Positions 9,058 through 17,810 of a DNA stretch of 64,000 nt are shown here, one piece after another. The stretch comes from Pseudomonas lactis (lineage in GTDB: Bacteria; Pseudomonadota; Gammaproteobacteria; Pseudomonadales; Pseudomonadaceae), in NCBI RefSeq assembly GCF_001439845.1, contig NZ_JYLO01000016.1, positions 62,001-126,000 of the forward strand, in the 5' to 3' direction. Within the stretch, counting starts at the first letter, position 1. Every line of letters starts with the position of its first letter. The position numbers and the translations under genes are program-made. Under the pieces are notes generated by a model. It was not told where the DNA came from. It did not search any database and saw only the letters and a program-made list of their open reading frames with translations.

Positions 9058-9093
9058 TTGCCCTGCCCTCAGATCGCAGCGCCTTGGCTGCGA

Positions 9094-11061
9094 TCAAAGG
9101 CGGAAATGCCCCACCATCCCCTTGAGTTGCGCGCCCAACTGCGCCAACTGGATGCTCGAGGCGGCATTGCCTTGCATGCTCAACGCCGAATGATCGGCAC
9201 TCGCCCGAATACTGGTAACGCTGCGGTTGATCTCTTCGGCCACCGAGCTTTGCTCCTCGGCGGCGGCGGCGATCTGTTGGTTCATCTGCTGGATCAATGA
9301 AACGGCCGCCGCAATGCTGCCCAGGGCCCCTTCGGTTTCCAGCGCATCACTGACCGCCAGCTTCACCAGCTCGCCGCTCTGCTGGATCTGCTGCACCGAG
9401 GACTGCGCCGCACTGCGCAAGGTGCTGACCAGCCGTTCAATTTCCTCGGTCGATTGCTGGGTGCGCTTGGCCAGTGCCCGCACCTCATCGGCCACCACCG
9501 CAAAGCCACGCCCCTGCTCACCGGCACGCGCTGCCTCAATCGCAGCGTTCAAGGCCAGTAAATTGGTCTGTTCGGCCACGCTCTGGATCACACTCAACAC
9601 GGTACCGATATTCTGGATTTGCGCGCTGAGGCTTTCGATGCTGGCGCTGGCACTGTTGCTGGACGTGGCCAGCAATTCGATACGCTGCAGGCTCATGCGT
9701 ACCACCTGCTGGCCGCTATCGACTTTGGCATCCGCGGTCTGCGCGGCTTGGGCCGCCTGCTCGGCATTGCGTGCCACATCGTGCACGGTGGTGGTCATCT
9801 GGTTCATCGCCGTGGCGACCTGCTCGGTTTCGTCTTTCTGACTGCTGACTTCGGCGGTGGTTTGCTCGGTGACGCTGGACAGCGAATGCGCGGAACTGGC
9901 GAGTTGTTCGATCCCCGCCTGCAACCCACTGACCATCTGGCTCAAGCTGTTGCCCATCTGCTGCATCGCCTGCATCAACTGGCCGATTTCATCACGCCGG
10001 CTGACCTCCATGCGCCCACTCAGGTCACCCGAGGCGATCTGCTGGGCCACGGCGATCACCGCACGCAACGGCGCAACAATCAAGCGGGTGATCACCCACG
10101 CAGCGATCAAACCCACCAGCAGTGCCAGAGCAGATGAACCGATGATCAACAGCGTGCTGTGCTGCAACTGTGTTTGCATGGACTGGTCTTCGGCGGCATA
10201 CGCCTGGTTGACCCGGTTCACCACTTGCTCGGCGCGGTCATGCAATTGCGTGTAGACCACTTTTTCCTGGGCCAGCAGCGCGGTGTATTCACCGAGCTTT
10301 TCACTGAACGAAGCGATATGCCCGGCGACTTCATTGAGCACGGTCTGGTAGCCGGGGTCCTTGACCGTGGTTTTGAGTTTCTCGACTTCAGCCAGGGCCT
10401 GGTCGGCTTGCTCGATCTTGCCCTGCCCGGCGTCCTCTGCGTCTGCCCTGCGGCTCTGGTCCAGGCGTACCCGCGCCTCGTTCATGGCCTGCAACATCAG
10501 GCGCGACACCTGGCTGACCTGCCCGGCCTGCTCGATAAACTCCGCGCCCTCCTTGCCTTGGCTTTCCTTAAGGCCATAGGCACCGTCATCCGCCAGCCCG
10601 GCTTGCAGCACATCCAGGTTATTGGCCACGCTGGACACCGACCAACTGGCCATTTCCAGGGCGAGGTCTTTGGTCTGGGTCAACTCGACGAACTCATCGA
10701 ATGCCTGGCGATAGGCGACCAAGGCTTGTTCAACGTCGCCCATCACTCGCTCGTTGCTGGCGGACCGAGCCTTGAGACGCGTGGCCTGGGCCAGCAGCGC
10801 ATCGACACTGACATGCAGGGCATCAACGGCCTTGGGGTCGGCGTGCAGCGCATAGTCTTGTTCGATCAAGCGCACCTTGAGCAGGTCACTGTTAAGCGTC
10901 GACATCGACGTGAGGCCTTCGAAGCGCTGGCCGATGGTCTGCAGGGACCACACACCGATGGCCGCCACCAGGGCCGTCAGCAGCAGTACCAGGGTAAAAC
11001 CCAAGCCGAGTTTTTTTGCCATACCGAGGTTGGCGAAATGTCGTTGCACGCCCGAAATCAT
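9094..11061 (-). CDS. Methyl-accepting chemotaxis protein, probably HBM-type sensor
   Basis: Starting at MISGVQRHFANLG, which has AGAGGA nine bases upstream, the receptor has 655 residues. A first membrane segment lies near residues 20-42 (LGLGFTLVLLLTALVAAIGVW). A periplasmic helical region of about 260 residues follows, then a second membrane segment (LLIIGSSALALLVGLIAAWVI), HAMP and the signalling domain. The hairpin tip ALNAAIEAARAGEQGRGFAV is canonical. The long periplasmic region fits the helical bimodular domain of McpS-type receptors, which in P. putida sense TCA-cycle intermediates; whether this one does so is inference. An upstream in-frame ATG (MAFAIARG) exists but has a poorer context. 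Confidence 0.9.
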   Translation of the reverse strand: MISGVQRHFANLGMAKKLGLGFTLVLLLTALVAAIGVWSLQTIGQRFEGLTSMSTLNSDLLKVRLIEQDYALHADPKAVDALHVSVDALLAQATRLKARSASNERVMGDVEQALVAYRQAFDEFVELTQTKDLALEMASWSVSSVANNLDVLQAGLADDGAYGLKESQGKEGAEFIEQAGQVSQVSRLMLQAMNEARVRLDQSRRADAEDAGQGKIEQADQALAEVEKLKTTVKDPGYQTVLNEVAGHIASFSEKLGEYTALLAQEKVVYTQLHDRAEQVVNRVNQAYAAEDQSMQTQLQHSTLLIIGSSALALLVGLIAAWVITRLIVAPLRAVIAVAQQIASGDLSGRMEVSRRDEIGQLMQAMQQMGNSLSQMVSGLQAGIEQLASSAHSLSSVTEQTTAEVSSQKDETEQVATAMNQMTTTVHDVARNAEQAAQAAQTADAKVDSGQQVVRMSLQRIELLATSSNSASASIESLSAQIQNIGTVLSVIQSVAEQTNLLALNAAIEAARAGEQGRGFAVVADEVRALAKRTQQSTEEIERLVSTLRSAAQSSVQQIQQSGELVKLAVSDALETEGALGSIAAAVSLIQQMNQQIAAAAEEQSSVAEEINRSVTSIRASADHSALSMQGNAASSIQLAQLGAQLKGMVGHFRL

Positions 11062-11174
11062 TGCACTTGATCCTCTTGCAATGGCAAATGCCATAAGCCA
11101 GGTTTACAAGCAGCGAGATTCGCAACCCCGAGGCACTGAGCACAAGCCGCTGGCGCCGCAATAATGGCAAAAAG

Positions 11175-12587
11175 CTACACGTGCGTCGTTTTCAGAATGG
11201 TCGAGGTCGATCTTGCCGCGCCCATGGCGCGGAACAGCGTCAATGCGCGCTGGTCAGCCGCGTAGGCCACATTGATGCGCAGCCATTCGCTGCGCTCACC
11301 CGTGGGGCTGAACAACGCCCCCGGCGACAGCAACACACCGAGGCGCTGGGCGCAGGCTTGCAATCGCAAAGGGTCGGCCAAGCCCGGTCGCGCCCACAGG
11401 AACATGCCACCTGCGGGTGCGGCAAATACCTGCCACTCTTCATCCTCCAGCACCTGCAACGTCGCGGCCATCTGCGCGTTCAGGCGCTTGCGCAGGCGCT
11501 GCACCCACTTACGGTAAGTGCCGTTACTCAACAACGTCGCCACCATGGCTTCGGCAAAACGTGAGGTGCCGATGCCTGTCAGGGTCTTGAGCTGGGCCAA
11601 TTGCGTGATGATCGCGGCATTGGCACACAGGTAACCCACGCGCAGGGCACCGCTCAGTGTCTTGGAAAAGCTCGACACATAGATCACCCGGTCATCATGG
11701 GCCAGCGCTGACAAGCGTGTGCAACTGGCATGTTGCAGGTCACCGTAAACGTCCTCTTCGATAATCAGGAAGTCGCGCTCGCGTGCCAACTCCAACAAGC
11801 GCTCCGCCACCGGACGGCTCAAACTGGTCCCTGTGGGGTTGTGATACAGGCTGTTGATGAACAGGCACTTGGGCCGGTGGGTGTGCAGCAGCGCTTCCAA
11901 TGCCGGGATATCCGGGCCACCACGGGTGCGCGGCACTTGCAGCAGCGTAACCCCCTGAAAGGCCAGTTGGCGATAGAGATTGCCATACCCGGGTGTCTCG
12001 ACCACCACCTCATCACCGGGCTTGAGCAGCGTGCGTATCAACAGGTCCTGGGCATGGCTGGCGCCGTGGGTGGTGAGGATACGTTCCAGGCTAGCGGGCA
12101 CGTGTATCTGGGTCAGGCGCTTGAGCAGTTGTTCGCGCAACGTCGGCAACCCCAAGGGTGTGCTGTAGTTGAACAGGCCGCCGGTGTCGGTACGGCTCAG
12201 TTCGCGGATCGCGTAGTTGATGTCATCGCTTTCGCGCCAGGTGTCGGGTAGCCAGCCGCAGCCCAGCTTCAGCTGGCCCAGTGGGCCATCGGTGAATGCA
12301 CCCCAGCCCTGTTCGGCCCCTTCATACCAATGGTTTTCGTGGACCGTTGTGGGTGACGCCACCACAAACCCCGAGCCATGTCGGGGGGCCAGCAACCCCT
12401 GGGCCGCCAATCGTTCGAATGCCTCGATCACGCTGGCCTGGCTCAGCAGGTTATCGAGGGCCAATTGGCGAATGGACGGCAAGCGTGTGCCAGGGCTCAC
12501 CCCCTCCTTGCGAATCCATTCTGCCACCGCGCTGACGATCTGCTGAACAACCGGTACCAGGGCTTGTCGATCGATCCCTAAATCCAT
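11175..12587 (-). CDS. MocR-type transcriptional regulator / aminotransferase-like protein
   Basis: This 470-residue protein has an N-terminal GntR winged helix (residues 10-75, GTRLPSIRQLALDNLLSQASV) and a class-I aminotransferase-like domain carrying the PLP-lysine motif SSFSK near residue 310. It is the second MocR-type protein in 12 kb and is only distantly similar to the one at the left end. Upstream of its start is a perfect inverted repeat CTGTTA-N5-TAACAG, a plausible autoregulatory operator. The adjacent genes (chemoreceptor and short-chain dehydrogenase, both on the same strand) give no clear hint of the target pathway. Confidence 0.87.
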   Translation of the reverse strand: MDLGIDRQALVPVVQQIVSAVAEWIRKEGVSPGTRLPSIRQLALDNLLSQASVIEAFERLAAQGLLAPRHGSGFVVASPTTVHENHWYEGAEQGWGAFTDGPLGQLKLGCGWLPDTWRESDDINYAIRELSRTDTGGLFNYSTPLGLPTLREQLLKRLTQIHVPASLERILTTHGASHAQDLLIRTLLKPGDEVVVETPGYGNLYRQLAFQGVTLLQVPRTRGGPDIPALEALLHTHRPKCLFINSLYHNPTGTSLSRPVAERLLELARERDFLIIEEDVYGDLQHASCTRLSALAHDDRVIYVSSFSKTLSGALRVGYLCANAAIITQLAQLKTLTGIGTSRFAEAMVATLLSNGTYRKWVQRLRKRLNAQMAATLQVLEDEEWQVFAAPAGGMFLWARPGLADPLRLQACAQRLGVLLSPGALFSPTGERSEWLRINVAYAADQRALTLFRAMGAARSTSTILKTTHV

Positions 12588-12607
12588 GAGCCACTCACTT
12601 CAACTGT

Positions 12608-12624
12608 CTGTTAACCCCTAACAG
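12608..12624. promoter_or_regulatory. Perfect inverted repeat, candidate operator of the MocR-type gene
   Basis: CTGTTA and TAACAG are separated by ACCCC, 21 bp upstream of the regulator's ATG. An overlapping imperfect repeat TTAAC...GTTAA extends it. Its place immediately upstream of a DNA-binding protein gene suggests autoregulation (inference). Confidence 0.5.
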
Positions 12625-12787
12625 TTAAGCACAGAAGCCCGGTAAAACCGGTCGCCAACTTTTATTAAAGTATTGATTTTATTGGGTTATTTACCTAGTG
12701 AAACATATTCGAGCACAGCCCACTGCCCGCCATGGAAACGCCCCACAGCACCTGGCCCTGTTTTCGAATGCCCCGCGACCTGCCGTC

Positions 12788-13549
12788 CTAAATCGCCGTC
12801 GCGCCGCCGTCCACCGCGAGGGCCTGACCGGTGGTAAATGCTGCGCCATCGCTGCACAGGTACAACACGGCGCTGGCGATTTCCTCAACCTTGCCAATGC
12901 GTCCGACCGGGTGCATGGCTGCGGCAAACTCAGCCTTGCGTGGGTCGGCCTCATAGGCGCGGCGAAACATGTCGGTATCAATCACGGCCGGGCAGACGGC
13001 ATTCACGCGGATTTTCTTCTTCGCGTACTCGATGGCCGCTGATTTGGTCAGGCCGATCACCGCATGCTTGGACGCCGCATAAATGCTCATCTTCGGCGCC
13101 GCCCCCAACCCCGCCACCGATGCGGTATTGACGATGGCCCCGCCACCCTGGGCCAATAGCAAAGGCAACTGATACTTCATGCACAGCCACACGCCTTTGA
13201 CGTTAACCCCCATGATGGCATCGAACTCATCAAGACTGCCGTCTGCCAGCTTGCCCTTCTCGATCTCGATGCCGGCGTTGTTGAAGGCGTAGTCCAGGCG
13301 CCCATAGGTGGCGACGGTCTGTGCCATCAATTGCTGCACGTCCGTGTCGAGCGTGACGTTGCAGCGTACAAATATCCCTTCGCCACCGGCCTGGTGGATC
13401 AGTGCCACAGTGCCCTCGCCTCCTGCCACATCAAGGTCCGCGACCACCACCTTCAAGCCTTCGGCGGCGAATGCCAGCGCGGTGGCGCGGCCAATACCAG
13501 CGGCGGCGCCGGTCACCAAGGCGACTTGGCCAGAAAACGTCATGCTCAT
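12788..13549 (-). CDS. Short-chain dehydrogenase/reductase (SDR family)
   Basis: This 253-residue classical SDR has the cofactor motif TGAAAGIG (residues 14-21), NNAG near residue 90, a catalytic serine in NTASVAG and the Y-x3-K motif in YAASKHAV near residue 155. An aspartate after the second beta strand (VVADLD) points to NAD(H) preference. The C-terminus GQALAVDGGATAI is typical of the family. The substrate is unknown. It is divergent from the CurA-like reductase over a 228-bp spacer, so the two oxidoreductases may share regulation. An alternative ATG lies two codons downstream. Confidence 0.9.
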   Translation of the reverse strand: MSMTFSGQVALVTGAAAGIGRATALAFAAEGLKVVVADLDVAGGEGTVALIHQAGGEGIFVRCNVTLDTDVQQLMAQTVATYGRLDYAFNNAGIEIEKGKLADGSLDEFDAIMGVNVKGVWLCMKYQLPLLLAQGGGAIVNTASVAGLGAAPKMSIYAASKHAVIGLTKSAAIEYAKKKIRVNAVCPAVIDTDMFRRAYEADPRKAEFAAAMHPVGRIGKVEEIASAVLYLCSDGAAFTTGQALAVDGGATAI

Positions 13550-13777
13550 GGGAACTGTCCTATGGGGTTAATTGCGGTGAGGCGAGTCTAGCCAACGCTG
13601 GCAGCCGCGCATCAGCACTATCAGAAGGCCGGTTGGCGCTGCATGAATCGTAGTGATAAAGCCGCCCGGCTGATTATCAGCGAGGCCTATTGCCGGGCAT
13701 TCGCCTGCGCCGCATACCCTTGCCCTTCTGCCCCTGAGGGTCTATCACTCATGTTCCATTTCTAAAGAGTCCTTGCC

Positions 13778-14785
13778 ATGACCGCCCAGACCAACCGCCA
13801 ATTTCTACTCGCCAAACGCCCGGTCGGTGCCGCCACGCGAGAGACCTTCACCTACCAGGAAGTGTCGGTGGGCGAGCCCCAGGACGGCCAGGTGCTGGTG
13901 CGCAACGAATACCTGTCCCTCGACCCGGCCATGCGTGGCTGGATGAATGAAGGCAAGTCCTACATCCCACCGGTAGGCATCGGCGAAGTGATGCGCGCCC
14001 TGGGCGTAGGCAAGGTGATTGCCTCGAAGCATCCGAACTTCGCGGTGGGGGACTACGTGAACGGTGCACTGGGCGTGCAGGATTACTTCCTTGGCGAGCC
14101 CCGTGGTTTCTATAAGGTGGACCCCAAGCTGGCGCCCCTGCCCCGCTACCTGTCCGCCCTGGGCATGACCGGCATGACGGCCTACTTTGCTCTGCTGGAG
14201 ACCGGCGCACCGAAAGCCGGTGACACCGTGGTGATCTCCGGCGCCGCCGGTGCCGTGGGCAGCATCGCCGGGCAGATCGCTAAGCTCAAAGGCTGTCGCG
14301 TAGTGGGGATCGCCGGTGGCGCCGAGAAGTGCAAGTTCTTGGTCGATGAGCTGGGCTTCGACGCCGCCATCGACTACAAAAGCGAAGACGTGCCCGCCGC
14401 CCTCAAGCGCGAGTGCCCCAAAGGCGTGGACGTGTATTTCGATAACGTCGGCGGCGATATTCTCGACGCGGTGCTCAGCCGCCTGGCGCTCAAAGCCCGC
14501 GTGGTGATTTGCGGTGCAATCAGCCAGTACAACAACAAGGAAGCGGTCAAAGGCCCGGCGAACTACCTGTCATTGCTGGTCAACCGTGCGCGTATGGAAG
14601 GCTTTGTGGTGATGGACCACGCGGCGAACTTCGCGGCGGCGGGTCAGGAAATGGCCGGCTGGATGGCCCAGGGCAAGCTCAAGAGCAAGGAAGATATTGT
14701 CGAAGGGCTGGAGACATTCCCGGAAACGCTGATGAAGCTGTTCAACGGCGAGAACTTCGGGAAGTTGGTGCTCAAAGTCAGCTGA
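13778..14785 (+). CDS. NADP-dependent medium-chain reductase of the CurA/leukotriene-B4 dehydrogenase family
   Basis: This 335-residue zinc-free medium-chain dehydrogenase/reductase has the nucleotide-binding motif GAAGAVGSIAGQIAK near residues 150-165. N-terminal blocks LSLDPAMRGWMNEGKSYIPP and GVQDYFLGEPRGF are characteristic of the CurA/YncB and prostaglandin-reductase branch. Such enzymes reduce alpha,beta-unsaturated carbonyl compounds with NADPH. No zinc ligands are visible, as expected. A REP pair ending in a T run follows and could serve as the terminator. The natural substrate is unknown; roles in enone or quinone detoxification are typical for the family. Confidence 0.9.
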   Translation: MTAQTNRQFLLAKRPVGAATRETFTYQEVSVGEPQDGQVLVRNEYLSLDPAMRGWMNEGKSYIPPVGIGEVMRALGVGKVIASKHPNFAVGDYVNGALGVQDYFLGEPRGFYKVDPKLAPLPRYLSALGMTGMTAYFALLETGAPKAGDTVVISGAAGAVGSIAGQIAKLKGCRVVGIAGGAEKCKFLVDELGFDAAIDYKSEDVPAALKRECPKGVDVYFDNVGGDILDAVLSRLALKARVVICGAISQYNNKEAVKGPANYLSLLVNRARMEGFVVMDHAANFAAAGQEMAGWMAQGKLKSKEDIVEGLETFPETLMKLFNGENFGKLVLKVS

Positions 14786-14803
14786 CACACCACAAAAACA
14801 AAT

Positions 14804-14888
14804 GTGGGAGCTGGCTTGCCTGCGATGCAAGCAACTCGGTTTCTAAGTGATACCGAGTTGATACTATCGCAGGCAAGCCAGCTCCCAC
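14804..14888. repeat. Paired inverted REPs (outward GTGGGAG architecture)
   Basis: Two REP cores in inverted orientation have GTGGGAG at the outer ends and a nested inner stem ACTCGGT...ACCGAGT. A T run follows on the plus strand, so it may terminate the CurA-like gene. It sits between convergent genes. Confidence 0.85.
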
Positions 14889-14909
14889 ATTTTTTGCTCA
14901 CTCTAAAAA

Positions 14910-15608
14910 TCAGGCGATCTCGGCGACGACCGCTGCCAACGCTTTTGCAGGATCCGCCGCCTGGCTGATCGGCCGGCCGATCACTAGGTAGTCAGAGCCC
15001 GCATCCAGGGCCTGGCGCGGGGTCAGGATACGGCGCTGGTCATCCTGGGCGCTGCCGGTAGGACGGATACCCGGTGTCACCAGTTGCAGCGACGGATGTG
15101 CGTTTTTCAGGGCCTGGGCTTCCAGGGCTGAGCACACCAGGCCGTCGAGGCCGGCTTTCTGCGCCAGGGCTGCCAGGCGCAACACTTGCACCTGCGGCTC
15201 GATATCCAGGCCAATGCCCGCCAGGTCTTCGCGCTCCATGCTGGTGAGCACGGTCACGCCGATCAACAACGGTTTGGGGCCGCTGCGCTGTTCCAGCACT
15301 TCGCGGCAGGCGCTCATCATGCGCAGGCCACCGGAGCAGTGCACATTGACCATCCACACGCCCATCTCGGCCGCGGCTTTGACGGCCATCGCCGTGGTGT
15401 TGGGGATGTCATGGAATTTGAGGTCGAGGAACACTTCGAAGCCTTTGTCCCGCAGGGTGCCGACGATTTCCGCCGCGCAACTGGTGAACAATTCCTTGCC
15501 GACCTTGACCCGGCAAAGCTTGGGGTCCAACTGGTCAGCCAGCTTCAGTGCGGCGTCACGGGTGGGGTAATCCAGGGCGACGATGATAGGAGTCTGGCAG
15601 ACGGACAT
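14910..15608 (-). CDS. pyrF: Orotidine 5'-phosphate decarboxylase PyrF
   Basis: This 232-residue cytoplasmic enzyme converts OMP to UMP, the last step of pyrimidine synthesis. The catalytic D-x-K-x-x-D cluster is visible as DLKFHDIPNT (D62, K64, D67). The N-terminal VALDYPTRDAALKLADQL and C-terminal VTPGIRP...DYLVIGRPI blocks bind substrate and phosphate. Its length equals that of group-I PyrF proteins in other gammaproteobacteria. It is transcribed alone on the minus strand. A leader of about 260 bp separates its ATG from the divergent response-regulator gene. Confidence 0.97.
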   Translation of the reverse strand: MSVCQTPIIVALDYPTRDAALKLADQLDPKLCRVKVGKELFTSCAAEIVGTLRDKGFEVFLDLKFHDIPNTTAMAVKAAAEMGVWMVNVHCSGGLRMMSACREVLEQRSGPKPLLIGVTVLTSMEREDLAGIGLDIEPQVQVLRLAALAQKAGLDGLVCSALEAQALKNAHPSLQLVTPGIRPTGSAQDDQRRILTPRQALDAGSDYLVIGRPISQAADPAKALAAVVAEIA

Positions 15609-15867
15609 TGGAATGGGCTCTCAGGCAAGTCGAAATCGGCGCGGATTGTAGCGCAAGCAGCGCCGTTGCGGGATCCGATGATCGGTAAATACCGATCAAG
15701 CGCCCAATACCGGCGATTCAAGGCAATTGTTTCAAGCCCGATACATTCACGACACGCCCCCAATACGCCGCCCGGCTAGCCTCGCGCACATGACCGCCCG
15801 CCCAGCACTTCCAGCCCTGGAACTGGGCGCCTATGCTGACAGCCACAACCAGGCAGATGACCTCGCT

Positions 15868-16632
15868 ATGCATACCCCTTGCGACCCTGTAAACGAAGCG
15901 CCAAAAGACGCGGTGATCGCCGAAGACAAGCGCTGGAACACCCGCGCGCTGATTGTCGACGACGACGTGCCGATCCGCGAACTGCTGATCGACTACCTGG
16001 CACGCTTCAATATTCTCGCCTCAGGCGTCACCGACGGCATCGCCATGCGCCAGGCCATGCAAGCGGAGACCTTCGATGTGGTGGTGCTCGACCTGATGCT
16101 GCCGGGCGAAGACGGGCTGACATTGTGCCGCTGGCTGCGCGCCGAATCGGACATTCCGATCCTGATGCTCACCGCCCGCTGCGAACCCACCGACCGCATC
16201 ATCGGCCTGGAACTGGGGGCAGACGACTATATGTCCAAGCCGTTCGAACCCCGGGAACTGGTCGCGCGTATCCAGACCATCCTGCGCCGGGTGCGTGATG
16301 ACCGCACCGAACAGCGGGCCAATATCCGTTTCGACACTTGGCGCCTGAACAGCGTACTGCGCCAGCTGGTGGCCGATGACGGCCTGGTGGTGCCGCTGTC
16401 CAACGCCGAGTTTCGTTTGTTGTGGGTGTTTATCGAACGCCCGCGGCGTGTGCTGAGCCGCGAACAGCTGCTGGACGCGGCCCGTGGGCGTTCCATCGAG
16501 GCTTTCGACCGCAGCATCGACTTGCTGGTGTCGCGCCTGCGTCAGAAACTGGGGGATGACCCCAAGGCTCCGCAACTGATCAAGACCGTACGCGGCGAAG
16601 GCTACCTGTTCGACGCCCGGGATATCGGTTGA
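15868..16632 (+). CDS. OmpR/PhoB-family response regulator
   Basis: From the ATG at MHTPCDPVNEAPK the protein has 254 residues: a receiver domain (phosphoacceptor D75 in VVLDLMLPGEDG, acidic pocket DDD at 31-33, switch lysine in YMSKPFEP) and a C-terminal winged helix ending LIKTVRGEGYLFDARD. A start further upstream in frame (MTARPAL) is possible, but its extra residues lack receiver-domain character. Its TGA overlaps the ATG of the downstream kinase, so the pair is translationally coupled. The signal and regulon are not evident. Confidence 0.93.
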   Translation: MHTPCDPVNEAPKDAVIAEDKRWNTRALIVDDDVPIRELLIDYLARFNILASGVTDGIAMRQAMQAETFDVVVLDLMLPGEDGLTLCRWLRAESDIPILMLTARCEPTDRIIGLELGADDYMSKPFEPRELVARIQTILRRVRDDRTEQRANIRFDTWRLNSVLRQLVADDGLVVPLSNAEFRLLWVFIERPRRVLSREQLLDAARGRSIEAFDRSIDLLVSRLRQKLGDDPKAPQLIKTVRGEGYLFDARDIG

Positions 16633-17663
16633 TGCGCGCCCCCTTCAACACGCTGTTCGGGCGACTGTTCGGCCTGTTGCTGGTGGCGATTGTGCTGGCC
16701 CATGTGCTGGCGTTCTTCTGGTTTCACCACTACGGCCCGCCGCCACCGCCCCGCGCGGCGTTCGTCGAACAACCGGACGGCAGCCTCACGCCCTTGCGCA
16801 AGGCGCCTCGCCCCTGGTTCGGCGGCCCGGTGGTGCCCCTGACGTTTCAATTTATCTCGCTGATCATCGCCGCCTGGTACGGCGCCAAACTGCTGAGCCG
16901 GCCGATCCAGCGCCTGAGCGCAGCGGCCGAGCGCCTGAGCGTCGACCTCGACAGCCCGCCCCTGGTGGAGTCCGGCCCTCGCGAGGCACGCCAGGCGGCC
17001 TCCACCTTCAACCTGATGCAAAAGCGCATCCGCGAACAGGTCAGCCAGCGCGCCCGCATGCTCGGCGCGGTCTCCCACGACCTGCGCACCCCGCTCTCGC
17101 GCCTCAAGCTGCGCCTGGAACAGATTGAAGACCCCAAGCTGCAAGGCCAGATGCGCCAGGACCTGGACGACATGATCGGCATGCTCGATGCCACCTTGAG
17201 TTACCTGCACGAACAGCGCACCAGCGAGACACGGCATTGGCTCGATGTGCAGGCATTAGTGGAATCTTTGAGTGAAAACGCCCAGGACCAAGGCCGCGAC
17301 GTGCAATTTTCTGGAACCTGTGCGCCGTTGCAGGTACAGCCGATGGCCCTGCGTTCCTGCCTGAACAACCTGATCGACAACGCCCTGCGCTATGCCGGCA
17401 CCGCCCGAGTAGAACTGGCCGACAGCCGCGGCGCCCTGGTGATACGGGTGATCGACCACGGCCCGGGAATCGCCGCCGATAAGCGCGAAGCGGTGTTCGA
17501 GCCGTTCTTTCGCCTGGAAGGGTCGCGCAACCGCAATTCTGGAGGGGTTGGTTTGGGCATGACCATTGCCAGGGAAGCCGTCGAGCGACTCGGCGGCCAC
17601 CTGAGCCTAGAGGAGACACCGGGCGGTGGTTTGACGGCGGTGATGTGGTTGCCGAGGGTTTGA
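16632..17663 (+). CDS. EnvZ-type sensor histidine kinase
   Basis: This 343-residue partner kinase has two membrane segments (about residues 10-31 and 66-86) enclosing a very short periplasmic loop of about 35 residues that contains a run of six prolines. A HAMP-like segment, a HisKA domain with phosphoacceptor H149 in GAVSHDLRTPLSR and an ATPase domain follow (N-box LNNLIDNALRYA, G1 DHGPGIA, G2 GGVGLGMTIA). The tiny periplasmic part suggests sensing within the membrane or through a partner rather than by a folded ligand domain (inference). Its start codon overlaps the regulator's stop. Confidence 0.93.
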   Translation: MRAPFNTLFGRLFGLLLVAIVLAHVLAFFWFHHYGPPPPPRAAFVEQPDGSLTPLRKAPRPWFGGPVVPLTFQFISLIIAAWYGAKLLSRPIQRLSAAAERLSVDLDSPPLVESGPREARQAASTFNLMQKRIREQVSQRARMLGAVSHDLRTPLSRLKLRLEQIEDPKLQGQMRQDLDDMIGMLDATLSYLHEQRTSETRHWLDVQALVESLSENAQDQGRDVQFSGTCAPLQVQPMALRSCLNNLIDNALRYAGTARVELADSRGALVIRVIDHGPGIAADKREAVFEPFFRLEGSRNRNSGGVGLGMTIAREAVERLGGHLSLEETPGGGLTAVMWLPRV

Positions 17664-17698
17664 GAACTCCCACCTGCCTGACGCGCCGCGATCCAAAT

Positions 17699-17785
17699 GT
17701 GGGAGCTGGCTTGCCTGCGATTGCGTAGTGTCAGTCGATGAGGTGTTGGCTGGCCCAACGCTATCGCAGGCAAGCCAGCTCCCAC
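17699..17785. repeat. Paired inverted REPs (outward GTGGGAG architecture)
   Basis: Inverted REP cores enclose a 40-nt spacer with an inner GTTGGC...CCAAC stem. It lies between the convergent kinase and AI-2E-family genes. Confidence 0.85.
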
Positions 17786-17810
17786 AGGTACGGCGTCGCA
17801 CCTACACCCA

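Noticed and set aside
12698..13042. Plus-strand frame downstream of the second MocR-type gene
   Set aside because: Overlaps the SDR gene in antisense and has no supporting start signal; the 200-bp spacer 12588-12787 holds only the inverted repeat and AT-rich promoter-like sequence.
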